Shown here one piece after another: positions 50,709 to 59,618 of a stretch of 64,000 nucleotides of DNA; position 1 is the first letter of the stretch; the number at the start of each line of letters is the position of its first letter. The stretch lies in contig NZ_CP139781.1 of the NCBI RefSeq assembly GCF_019679435.2, positions 6,045,183-6,109,182 on the forward strand, in the 5' to 3' direction. Origin of the DNA: Actomonas aquatica (GTDB taxonomy: Bacteria > Verrucomicrobiota > Verrucomicrobiia > Opitutales > Opitutaceae). The translations under genes and the position numbers were made by a program. The notes beneath the pieces were generated by a model, which saw nothing but the letters and a program-made list of their open reading frames with translations, had not been told where the DNA came from and did not search any database.

Positions 50709-52367
50709 ATGCGAGAATTTAACTCCTGGCTGATCCAGCTCGACGGTTTGCTCGGCGGATCCCCGTGGTTCCCCTTTGTGCTTCTGGGCACGGGGTTGTT
50801 TTTCACTCTGTATCTCGGTTTTCCGCAGATTCGCTTTTTCGGTCGCGCGCTGCGCATCGTGCGGGGCAAGGAAGACAAGCGCGGCATGCCGGGCGAGACG
50901 ACGCACTTCCAGTCGCTCGCCACGGCGCTCTCCGGCACGGTCGGCACGGGCAACATCGGCGGCGTGGCGTTTGCCCTGTTCCTCGGCGGACCGGCGGCGC
51001 TGTTCTGGATGTGGGCGACGGCCTTCTTTGGCATGACCTCGAAGTTCGTCGAGGTGACGCTCTCGCATAAATACCGCCGCAAGATGACGGACGGTTCCAT
51101 GGCGGGCGGCCCGATGTATTTTATGCACTACGGCCTCGGCTGGAAGTGGCTCGCAGTGATCTTCGCGGTGGCGACCGTCATTAGTTCTTTCGGCACCGGC
51201 AATCTGCCCCAGATCAACAACATGGCGCAGGCGATGGAGGCAGCCTTCGACGTGCCGCCGATGGCAACCGGCGCGGTCATGGCCGTGCTGCTCGGCCTGG
51301 TGATTCTCGGCGGCATCAAACGCATCGCCGCAGTCACCTCCAAACTGGTGCCCTTCATGGCGGCGTTCTACGTGATCGGCGCACTGGGTGTGCTCGTGGT
51401 GCACGGCGACCGCATCATCCCGTCGTTTCTTTCCGTGTTTCAGGATGCCTTCACCGGCTCGGCTGCCGTGGGCGGTTTCTTGGGCGCGAGTTTCTCCTTC
51501 GCGTTTAACCGCGGCGTGAACCGCGGCCTGTTTTCCAACGAAGCCGGTCAGGGCTCGGCCCCGATCGCGCACGCGGCGGCTCGCGCTGAGGAGCCTGTTT
51601 CTGAAGGCATGGTGGCCATCCTTGAGCCCTTCATCGATACCCTCGTGATCTGCACGCTCACCGGTATCGTGATCCTCGCGTCGGGCGCGTGGACCGAGAA
51701 AATCGAAAACAACTTTGATGCCTCCGACATGCGCATCGTGGCCGGTCAGTGGGACGATGCCATCGAGGCCGATCGCACCGCGCTCTTCCATTATCTGGCG
51801 GACGAAGACGACGGCGACGTGACCGACTTTTCCGGTGTCGTGACCGTGACCGATGGTCAACTCGCCGGCGACGCCGGCGTGACCGTGCTTAATGCTCGCT
51901 CGGTCGCCGAGGACGTGCGCTTCGCGACGGAGGACGGCACGCCCTACACCGGCACGCTCACGGTGGAGGAGGGGCACTTGGCCGATCAGTCGGTGCAGGT
52001 CTCGGGACGTTCCTTGATCCACTCGGCGGCGCTCACCTCGGAGGCCTTTGCCCGTGGCATCTTCGGTGGAGCGGGCCGCAGCTTGGTGGCGGTGGGTCTG
52101 CTCATGTTCGCGTTCTCGACCGCGATCGCGTGGAGCTATTACGGCGACCGGGCGATGGTTTACCTCTTCGGCGTCGGGTCGGTTCGTTACTACCGCATCG
52201 TATATGTGCTCGGCTTCTTCTGGGCGTCGTTCTCCGACACGACGCTAATCTGGAACCTCGCCGCCGTCGCCATCGTGCTGATGACCCTGCCCAATCTCCT
52301 GGGGATCATTTTGTTGCGGAAGGATATGCGCGACACCTTGAAGGGGTTCCTCAAGGACCATTCCTGA
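50709..52367 (+). CDS. Sodium:alanine symporter (AGCS family) with extra-membrane insert
   Basis: A 552-residue amino acid:cation symporter. Family motifs are LGTGLFFTLYLGFPQIRFF, SLATALSGTVGTGNIGGVAF and NRGVNRGLFSNEAGQGSAPI. Usual members have about 450-480 residues. The excess is a hydrophilic, acidic, beta-rich insert of roughly 110 residues (about 327-435, starting TEKIENNFDAS) between late helices, predicted outside the membrane. After it the membrane domain resumes with IAWSYYGDRAMVYLFG. The substrate is taken to be alanine or glycine from the family only. Confidence 0.92.
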   Translation: MREFNSWLIQLDGLLGGSPWFPFVLLGTGLFFTLYLGFPQIRFFGRALRIVRGKEDKRGMPGETTHFQSLATALSGTVGTGNIGGVAFALFLGGPAALFWMWATAFFGMTSKFVEVTLSHKYRRKMTDGSMAGGPMYFMHYGLGWKWLAVIFAVATVISSFGTGNLPQINNMAQAMEAAFDVPPMATGAVMAVLLGLVILGGIKRIAAVTSKLVPFMAAFYVIGALGVLVVHGDRIIPSFLSVFQDAFTGSAAVGGFLGASFSFAFNRGVNRGLFSNEAGQGSAPIAHAAARAEEPVSEGMVAILEPFIDTLVICTLTGIVILASGAWTEKIENNFDASDMRIVAGQWDDAIEADRTALFHYLADEDDGDVTDFSGVVTVTDGQLAGDAGVTVLNARSVAEDVRFATEDGTPYTGTLTVEEGHLADQSVQVSGRSLIHSAALTSEAFARGIFGGAGRSLVAVGLLMFAFSTAIAWSYYGDRAMVYLFGVGSVRYYRIVYVLGFFWASFSDTTLIWNLAAVAIVLMTLPNLLGIILLRKDMRDTLKGFLKDHS

Positions 52368-52499
52368 TCGGCTGACTTTGCCGCCGTGCGGAGGGGCCAG
52401 TGGCTCCTCCGGCGGTGTTGGGCAAAATCGAGACGGGCCGGATTTACCGTTGCCGGGGGGGCAGGGGCCCCTTCAATCGACCGCTTTTACTCGCCCCGC

Positions 52500-55400
52500 A
52501 TGTATCTCAAGGCCCTCAAACTGCACGGCTTCAAATCCTTCGCCGACCCGACCACGCTCCGCTTCGAACCGGGCGTGACGGCCATCGTGGGTCCGAATGG
52601 TTGCGGCAAGTCCAACATCGCCGATGGCATTCGTTGGGTGTTGGGTGAGCAGAGCGCCAAGGCCCTGCGCGGTGGCAAGATGCAGGACGTCATCTTTGAG
52701 GGCACCGACTCGCGCCGTCAGGCCCAGTTGTGCGAAGTGGCCCTGCTCCTCACCGACTGCGAGAAGCAGCTCGGCAGCGAATTCCACGAGATCGAGATCA
52801 TGCGCCGCGTCCACCGCGACGGCGGCAGCGAATACTTCTTCAACGGCCAATCCTGCCGCCTGAAGGACATTCAAAAACTCTTCATGGATACCGGCATCGG
52901 CCGGACCAGTTATTCGATCATGGCGCAGGGCCAGATCGATCAGATCCTCTCCTCCAAGCCCGAGGAGCGTCGCGCCGTTTTTGAAGAGGCCGCCGGTATC
53001 ACCAAATACAAGGCGCAGCGCCGCGAGGCGATGAACAAGCTCTCGCTCACCGAGCAGAACCTCGCCCGCGTGGCCGACGTCATCTCCGAGGTGAGCCGCC
53101 AGATAGGCAGCCTCAAACGCCAGGCCGCCAAAGCCCTGCGCTACAAGCGGCTCAGCTTCCGCATGCGCCACCTGAGTCTGGCGCACAGTGCCTTCCAGCA
53201 CGAGCGACTCGCCGCCACGATTCACGAGCTGCAGGACAAACTCTCGATCTTGCGCCGCGAGGCCGACGAGCGTCGCACCAAACTCGAGAGCGAGCAGGGG
53301 GCGTTGGAGGAAAAGAAGGCCGAACGTTCCCGCCTGCACCAGCGCGCGCAGGACGCCCAACAGGCCGTCTTCGACCTCAAATCCCAGCGCGAACAGGCCG
53401 AGAACGGCGCCAACCTCGCCAAGATCAAACGCACCGGCCTCGAGGATCGTCTCGCCTCCTCCCGCAACAATCTGGGCGAACTCGAGATGCAGATGCGCGA
53501 GTTGTCCGACCAGGTCGACAGCGGTGCGCAGGACAAGCAGGAGCAACTCACGCTGCTCGGCACCAGCGACCAGGTGTTCCAGAACCGCAATCGCGAGCTG
53601 GCCGTCGCCGAGGCCGAGATGTCGAAGCTCGAGGACGAGCTCAAGCAGACCAAATTTACGCTCCTCCAGATGGAGAGCACCATCGCCCGCCTGCGCACCG
53701 ATACGACCGGCTTCGAGGTGGAGCAAAAGACCTCCGTGCAACGTCACGAGTTGCTGGTCAACCAGCTCGAAGGTGCCCGCCAGGAGCACAGCGCCCTCGG
53801 TCAACGCGCCGCCGAGGTCGAGCAACGCCTCGAAGAGTCACGCGTCGAGAAAGCCCGGCTCGATCAGGCCGCCGTCGAAGCGCAGCAAACCATCGGCAAC
53901 CTGACCCGCGAGTTTCGTGAGGCGCAGCGCATTCTGCAGGACATCGACCGCGGTCTCGCCCAGCGTTCGGCCCGACTGAAGCTGCTCCAGCAACTGCAGG
54001 AGAAGTGGGAAGGTTTTGGCGCCGGCGCGAAAGCCGTGCTGCAGGGCAAACTCGACGGCGCCCTCCAAGGTTCCACCGTCACGCCCGTCACGAAAGGCCT
54101 GCAGGTCGATCCCACCGCCGGCAAAGCGATCGAAGCGCTGCTCGGTTCCGCCGTGGAAGCGATTCACGTCACCGATCTCGCCACCGCGCGCCGTGTGCTC
54201 GATCAGCTCGAAAGCGACAAGATCGGCAGCGCCGTGCTGCAGGTTGAGGGCATGGGGCAGGGCGGTGCGGCGGCGAAAGACCTGCCGGCGTTCCTGCGAC
54301 CCGCGACCTCGGCACTCATCAATGTCGACGAGTCCCATCCGGCCAGCGCGCTGCTCGGGGCGTGTTATCTGGCCGATGACCTGAGCGCGTTTTTTGAATT
54401 TTGGGCGGCCAACCCCGACTTCGGTTTTGTCGCCGTCGCGACGAACAAGGGCGAGTTGGTCGATCGTCGTGGTTTGGTTTACGGCGGCTTCAACAAGAAG
54501 CCCGAGAACAGCATCGTGCAGCGCGAAATCGATCTGCGCGAGACCGCCAAGGCCATCGCCGACGAGCAGAAGAAGCACGACCAGCAAAAGAAGGTCATCG
54601 ACGATCTGAATGACCGCATCGCCGGTGCCGAGCAGGCCTTGGAGGATCGCCGCAAGGAGGTGCTGGAATCGACTCAGCTCGTGACCGAGATCCAGACTGA
54701 GTTGCGCAACGCCAATCGCGCGAGCGAAGAGGCGCAGCAACGCATCGGCCGCATGGAGCGCGAGCTGTCCGGTCTCGAAGCCGCCCGCAACGAGGCGCAG
54801 GCCCGTTTTGAAAAGGCGCAGGCCGGACTTTCCCAAGCCGAAGAGCAGGCCGCTCATGCCCGCGAACGCATCTCCCAGATGGAGGTGCAGATCATGGAGA
54901 TCCGCACCGATCGGGACGTGAAACGCGACACCCTCGCGCAGGCCCGCCTCGAACTCGCCGAGCGCCGCCAAAAGGTCGAGGTGCTCGACCGCGGCATCGC
55001 CGACATGGAGAAGCGCCGCGACCAGCTCGCGCAGATTCTTTCCCAGCGTCAGCAGGAGATCGAGGTGTGGACCGAGCAGATCGATTCCCTCGAACACGAA
55101 GCCGAGTCCAGCCGCCAACGCGCCGCCCAGATCGGCGAGACCCTCGTGGTCGCGCAGGAGCAGGTGGAGATCGTGCGTCGCAAACTCGCCGAAGTGGAGA
55201 GCGACATCGAAGCCGTCGAAGCCGCCCAGCAGGGCCTGCGTTCCGCCTCCGAAAAATCGCAGGGCGAACTCGGCCGCTGCGAAGTGCGCCTCGCCGAAGC
55301 CAACTCCCGCGCGCAGTTCATCGCCGAGGACGTGACTCGCGAGTTTTCCGAAGCCGTCGAGAACCTCGATTGGAAGCAACTCATGTGGCGCTCCGACGAA

Positions 55401-56360
55401 GAGCCGCCGGACATGAAGCCGCTCGACCTCGAGGAGGATGAGGACGATTTCGACGATTCACCAGAGAGCGAATCCGACGCGGCCAGCGATGGCGAGAGTT
55501 CCGGTGCGGAAGGCGAATCCGCCGAGGGCGAGACGACCGACGCCGCGCCGAAAAAGAAGCGCCGCCGCAAAGCCAAGAAGGCCAAGGGCGACCCGAGCGA
55601 AACCGATCTGGCCCAGCTCGAACTCACCGATTGGGACGGCGTGAAGACCGAAGCCGATGCGCTGCGCCAACGCCTCAACTCGATGGGCGCGGTCAACCTC
55701 GTGGCCATCGAGGAATACGCCGAGCTCAAGCAGCGTTACGACTTCCTCAAGGGCCAGTGCGACGACCTCACCAACGCCAAGCACGAGTTGCTCGGCGCCA
55801 TCGATGAGATCAACCGCACCTCTCAAGAGCAGTTCGCGATCACCTTCGAGCAGATCAAAAAGAACTTCAAATACACCTTCGACACGCTCTTCGGCGGCGG
55901 CAAAGCCAACCTCGAGCTGGTGGTCGAGGACGACATTTTGGAGAGCGGCATCGAAATCACCGCGCAACCGCCCGGCACCAAACTCAAGAGCATCACGCTG
56001 CTGTCCGGTGGCCAGAAGACGCTCACCGCGGTGGCCCTGCTCTTCGCGCTCTACATGGTGAAGCCGTCGCCGTTCTGTTTGCTCGACGAGTTGGACGCCC
56101 CGCTCGACGAGTCCAACATCGGTCGCTTCACCACGCTGTTGAAGAAGTTCGTCGATTCGTCGCAGTTCATCATCATCACCCACAACAAACGCACGGTGTC
56201 GGCCGCGCAGGCGATTTATGGCGTGACGATGGAAGAGCGCGGCGTGTCCAAGACCGTCTCGATGCGCTTCAATCACGAGAAGGGTGACGCCGAAGAGAAG
56301 CACCCTGAGAACATCGCCGAAGCCGTGCGCGGCACGAAGCCGGCGGCGCCCACGTCCTGA
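52500..56360 (+). CDS. smc: Chromosome segregation protein SMC
   Basis: A 1286-residue condensin subunit. The start MYLKALKLHGFKSFADPTTL leads to Walker A GPNGCGKSN (31-39). Two long coiled coils flank a hinge (about 510-680). The C-terminal head has LLSGGQKTLTAVALLFALYM and Walker B PFCLLDELDAPLDESN. Between the second coiled coil and the head, about residues 970-1040, is a low-complexity insert: a run of Asp/Glu/Ser, then KKKRRRKAKKAK. Ordinary SMCs lack it. The ATG at 52500 is chosen over an upstream reading. No scpA or scpB is adjacent; a TPR protein follows 14 bp later. Confidence 0.95.
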   Translation: MYLKALKLHGFKSFADPTTLRFEPGVTAIVGPNGCGKSNIADGIRWVLGEQSAKALRGGKMQDVIFEGTDSRRQAQLCEVALLLTDCEKQLGSEFHEIEIMRRVHRDGGSEYFFNGQSCRLKDIQKLFMDTGIGRTSYSIMAQGQIDQILSSKPEERRAVFEEAAGITKYKAQRREAMNKLSLTEQNLARVADVISEVSRQIGSLKRQAAKALRYKRLSFRMRHLSLAHSAFQHERLAATIHELQDKLSILRREADERRTKLESEQGALEEKKAERSRLHQRAQDAQQAVFDLKSQREQAENGANLAKIKRTGLEDRLASSRNNLGELEMQMRELSDQVDSGAQDKQEQLTLLGTSDQVFQNRNRELAVAEAEMSKLEDELKQTKFTLLQMESTIARLRTDTTGFEVEQKTSVQRHELLVNQLEGARQEHSALGQRAAEVEQRLEESRVEKARLDQAAVEAQQTIGNLTREFREAQRILQDIDRGLAQRSARLKLLQQLQEKWEGFGAGAKAVLQGKLDGALQGSTVTPVTKGLQVDPTAGKAIEALLGSAVEAIHVTDLATARRVLDQLESDKIGSAVLQVEGMGQGGAAAKDLPAFLRPATSALINVDESHPASALLGACYLADDLSAFFEFWAANPDFGFVAVATNKGELVDRRGLVYGGFNKKPENSIVQREIDLRETAKAIADEQKKHDQQKKVIDDLNDRIAGAEQALEDRRKEVLESTQLVTEIQTELRNANRASEEAQQRIGRMERELSGLEAARNEAQARFEKAQAGLSQAEEQAAHARERISQMEVQIMEIRTDRDVKRDTLAQARLELAERRQKVEVLDRGIADMEKRRDQLAQILSQRQQEIEVWTEQIDSLEHEAESSRQRAAQIGETLVVAQEQVEIVRRKLAEVESDIEAVEAAQQGLRSASEKSQGELGRCEVRLAEANSRAQFIAEDVTREFSEAVENLDWKQLMWRSDEEPPDMKPLDLEEDEDDFDDSPESESDAASDGESSGAEGESAEGETTDAAPKKKRRRKAKKAKGDPSETDLAQLELTDWDGVKTEADALRQRLNSMGAVNLVAIEEYAELKQRYDFLKGQCDDLTNAKHELLGAIDEINRTSQEQFAITFEQIKKNFKYTFDTLFGGGKANLELVVEDDILESGIEITAQPPGTKLKSITLLSGGQKTLTAVALLFALYMVKPSPFCLLDELDAPLDESNIGRFTTLLKKFVDSSQFIIITHNKRTVSAAQAIYGVTMEERGVSKTVSMRFNHEKGDAEEKHPENIAEAVRGTKPAAPTS

Positions 56361-56374
56361 CCCCCTGACACATC

Positions 56375-58417
56375 ATGGCTCTACCCCGCATCAGCTTCAG
56401 TTGGAAACCAACCATAAGCGGGCGCGAGCGGTGGCGCCTGGGTCTGTTCATGATCGTCCCGAGCAAATCGGGTCGGCGCAACAAGCTCCGCATCATGGTG
56501 CGCGGCGTCCTCTTGTGGCTCAGTGCCATGGCGATCGCCGCCTACCTCGCCGCCGCGACCGCGTGGTTCTACATGCTCAACCAACGTCCCCACAATCTGG
56601 TGACATGGGCCGACTGTGTGCTCGCGCCGGTGCGTTGGGACGAGATCAAACGCAAGAAAGGCGACGCCTACATCGCCGAAGGTTTGGCCGCGATGGACGC
56701 GATGAATTGGAGCGACGGCCGTCTCAAGTTGGAGGCCGGTTTGGCGCGGTCGCCGGATCACCGGCGCGGTCGCGAAAAGTTGGCCATGTTTTACGTCGCG
56801 GCCGGTCAGCGGGAGCGCGGGCTGCGCCTCATGGTCGACGGCATCAAGCGCGCCTACCCGGGGCGTGAAAACGTCGAGCTCTTGCTTAACCTCTGCTTCG
56901 CCGGCGAGGACTACGACATCGCCCTCGAAGCGATCAACCTGAGTCTGGACCAAAAGGGCGCGGCGGTGGAGCGGGAGCACGCTTGGCTCGTGGAGCAGAA
57001 AGGGCGCTTGTTGATCGTAGCGAAGCGCTACGAAGAGGCGCTCGCCTGGATCGATGACGCCGGTTTTCAGTCCTTCCCGCTGCGGGAAATGCGAGTGGTG
57101 GCGCTGCTGGGGCTCGAGCGTTACGACGAGGCCGATGCCGCGCTGACGGCCTGGGATCAAGTGCAGGGCGCCAATGCCGGCGAGACGCACAGCCTGCGCG
57201 TGCGGGTCGCGCGGGAGCGGGGCGATTTGGCGGAGATGCGTCGTTATTTGAATCTGATGCGCGAGCGCACCGGCACGCAGCCCACCGCGTGGATCTATGC
57301 GGTGGTGCAGGAAGCGCAGGCGGACGAAATTCAGGCGGCGCAGGCGGCGCTCGGCGCGTTCCTCATGCGGTTTGAGACCAACGCTGCGGCCATGCGGGCG
57401 TTGGCGCAGTCATTGGTGAAAATCGAGTCCTGGGGGCTGTTTGAACAGGTATTCAAACGCGCGGAACTCTTGGGCCAAATCGACTTTGCCTGGCAGACCC
57501 TCGCGGTCGAAGCCGCGGCCAAACAGGAACAGTATGCCCGGGCGCTGGCCGTGTTGCGCGCCATTGAGATTCCGGAAGCGGGCGACGAGTTGGACGAAAG
57601 ACAGGTCCAAACCCGCAAGTTCTGGCTTAACCTGCAGACGGCCTTCATTGAGCTGCTCGCCACCAACGAAGCGGCCTCCGGCGAGGAACTGGTGCAGATC
57701 GTGCGGAACGCGGCCGTCGCGCTGCCGGCCATCAAGGGCATGGCCTCCGCCGCTGAAGCGGACGGGCATGTCGGCACCGCCCTGGCATTGATCGAGGTGG
57801 CGCGCGCGCGGTATCCAGGAAGTAAGGACATCGCGGCCCAGGCCGAGCGTTTGCGTCAGCTCGTCAGTGAGAGTGAACGCGAACGAGTCGAGGTGGACCT
57901 GCCGTTGGTGCAGAATGGCCGCCCGCTCGACATCGAGGAGATGGGGGTCGTGGGGGCGCAGCCGGCCACCGGAAATTTTGAGCGCGAAATGGGCTCGGCC
58001 CGACTCTTCCTCGCGCGCGCCGATGAACTCATTGCCGCGGAAGCCTGGGATTCGTTGGAAGAACTCATGCGCGAACTGCGTCGTGCACGACCGGCGTGGA
58101 TGCGCAATCAGACTGAGGAGCTGTTGAAGCGGGAAATGGAGCTCAATATCGGTCGGCAGAATTGGTCGGGCTTGGTGGGCAACGTGCGTTTCCGCATCGA
58201 CGGCACGCTACCCCGCGCGCTCGAAGTGATGAACCTCGTGCGTCGACTCGATGCCGCGGGTGAACGCCGCGCTGCCGAGCTGGTGCTCAGCGAAATCGAG
58301 CGCCGTCACGATGATTTCCCGCCCGCCCGCCGCCTCCGCGAAGACTGGGCCGCCGCCGATGCCGCCGCAGAGGAAGACGCCGAAGCCGAAGCCACTGCAG
58401 ACGAGACCGACGGTTAG
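56375..58417 (+). CDS. Membrane-anchored TPR-like protein, unknown function
   Basis: A 680-residue protein. A short basic N-terminus precedes one membrane helix (LLWLSAMAIAAYLAAATAWFY), and the rest is alpha-helical with degenerate tetratricopeptide repeats (for example YIAEGLAAMDAMNWSDGRLK and KLAMFYVAAGQRERGLRLM). The last 20 residues are acidic. It follows smc by 14 bp on the same strand, so the two are probably co-transcribed, but I know of no functional link. TPR proteins of this size usually scaffold other proteins. Confidence 0.75.
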   Translation: MALPRISFSWKPTISGRERWRLGLFMIVPSKSGRRNKLRIMVRGVLLWLSAMAIAAYLAAATAWFYMLNQRPHNLVTWADCVLAPVRWDEIKRKKGDAYIAEGLAAMDAMNWSDGRLKLEAGLARSPDHRRGREKLAMFYVAAGQRERGLRLMVDGIKRAYPGRENVELLLNLCFAGEDYDIALEAINLSLDQKGAAVEREHAWLVEQKGRLLIVAKRYEEALAWIDDAGFQSFPLREMRVVALLGLERYDEADAALTAWDQVQGANAGETHSLRVRVARERGDLAEMRRYLNLMRERTGTQPTAWIYAVVQEAQADEIQAAQAALGAFLMRFETNAAAMRALAQSLVKIESWGLFEQVFKRAELLGQIDFAWQTLAVEAAAKQEQYARALAVLRAIEIPEAGDELDERQVQTRKFWLNLQTAFIELLATNEAASGEELVQIVRNAAVALPAIKGMASAAEADGHVGTALALIEVARARYPGSKDIAAQAERLRQLVSESERERVEVDLPLVQNGRPLDIEEMGVVGAQPATGNFEREMGSARLFLARADELIAAEAWDSLEELMRELRRARPAWMRNQTEELLKREMELNIGRQNWSGLVGNVRFRIDGTLPRALEVMNLVRRLDAAGERRAAELVLSEIERRHDDFPPARRLREDWAAADAAAEEDAEAEATADETDG

Positions 58418-58520
58418 TTGCAGGGCAGGGGAGCGACGGGTTTATTTACCGCCGGCAACAAAGGAAACGAAGGCGGAGAGGCAGCGCATGACAGCCCACG
58501 GACCACACGGAACGGCACGG

Positions 58521-58654
58521 AAGACCGAAAGGCAAATCCGTGAGGCACCGGCATTTTAACGCCAAGGCAGGAAAGGATGCAAAGACCGTAAGGAAGGTGG
58601 ATGCGGACCTCCGGGCCGCGTCGTTTCACGTGCCACTCAGCGTCTTGTATCCAC
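58521..58654. repeat. 134-bp repeat, copy 1
   Basis: Nearly identical (about three differences) to 59169-59302, 648 bp downstream. It contains a 9-nt-phased AAG series, the imperfect hairpin GCGGACC/GGGCCGC and the edge GTGCCACTC. A diverged third copy lies at 12853-12963. Confidence 0.85.
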
Positions 58655-59168
58655 ATAATTACGACGCGTTCTTTTCGTGCCTTTTTGTGTCTCTTCGTGG
58701 CTATAGTTCTTGAACCGCAGATCACGCTGATTGGCGCAGAACGCCGTGAGGCAACGCGGATGAAACCGCGAAGGACGCGAAGAAGCGCGAAGCTGAGAGG
58801 CAGGGCCCCGACCGTCAGGGTTTTTTATCCACAGAAATCACCGAAGAAATGCAGAGGAGCAGGGAAAGGTAGGGTCGGACCGCCGGGCCGACCGCCGAAC
58901 GCAAAGAGACTGGATCAAACCGCAGATATCGCCGATTGACGCAGATATCCGAGAGAGGCAACTGCAGCAGAGCCCACGAAACACACCAAACACACGAAAG
59001 CCGAGAGGCGGGGCATGAGGGCCCACGGAACACCCGGAAAGACACGGATAATTCACCTTTAAGCATTCCGCTGCCGGTATCCACTGAACCACCACACTCT
59101 CTTTTCGTGTATTTTTGTGCCTTTTCGTGGCCAAAAAACAGAACCGGAGATCACGCCGATGAGCGCAG

Positions 59169-59302
59169 AAGACCGAGAGGCAAAGCCGTGAGGCACCGGC
59201 ATTTTAACGCCAAGGCAGGAAAGGATGCAAAGACCGCAAGGAAGGTGGATGCGGACCTCCGGGCCGCGTCGTTTCACGTGCCACTCAGCGTCTTGTATCC
59301 AC
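59169..59302. repeat. 134-bp repeat, copy 2
   Basis: Second copy of the unit at 58521-58654. Its linker (CCGAGAGGCA) is intact where copy 1 has one change. Both copies end at the same CGTCTTGTATCCAC, after which the neighbouring TTCGTG module differs, so the duplicated unit has a definite boundary. Confidence 0.85.
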
Positions 59303-59527
59303 TTTATCACAACACCTCCTTTTCGTGCATTTTTGTGCCTCTTCGTGGCTATAAAAACTAGAACCGCCGATCACGCAGATGATCGCAGATACCGAGAGGC
59401 AACGCGGATGAAAACCGCGAAGAACGCGAAGAGGCGCGAAGCCGAGAGGCACCGTAAGAAAGCCCACGGACCACACGGAACGACACGGAAGAGCTGAACA
59501 CAGGAGCCAGAAATCCGCATTCCACCC

Positions 59528-59618
59528 TACGCCCCTTTCACTCTTCACCTTTAACCATCCCGAACCCCGACCCCCGCACCCCGCATCGCGCCCCTACGCC
59601 CCTTTCACCATTCACCTC
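59528..59618. repeat. Direct repeat at the end of the integrase gene
   Basis: CTACGCCCCTTTCAC plus CTTCACCT-like sequence occurs at about 59528 and again at about 59595, 67 bp apart, with a C-rich tract between. The second copy overlaps the end of the integrase reading frame. Confidence 0.6.

Larger units (their letters stand above)
58470..59492. repeat. Modular repeat block: heptamers at 9/10-nt spacing with GAGAGGCA linkers
   Basis: No gene is credible in this 1.2-kb gap. It consists of tripartite modules in which a short word recurs at 9 and 10 nt: CGCAGAT-type at 58716/58725/58735, 58921/58930/58940, 59145/59154/59164 and 59365/59374/59384; CGCGAAG at 58767/58776/58786 and 59416/59425/59435; CACGGA-type at 58497/58506/58516, 58975/58984/58993, 59024/59033/59043 and 59465/59474/59484; and TTCGTG-type at 58674/58684/58694, 59104/59114/59124 and 59322/59332/59342 with 10-nt spacing. 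GAGAGGCA separates modules at 58476, 58795, 58953, 59175, 59394 and 59444 (variant at 59003). Confidence 0.85.

Noticed and set aside
58414..59361. Short open frames in the 58.4-59.5 kb gap
   Set aside because: They are translations of the duplicated repeat modules, occur on both strands and have no independent support such as a start site or family motif.
58470..59492. A CRISPR array
   Set aside because: The repeats are short words at 9-10 nt spacing with no unique spacers of constant length, no long conserved repeat and no cas genes.
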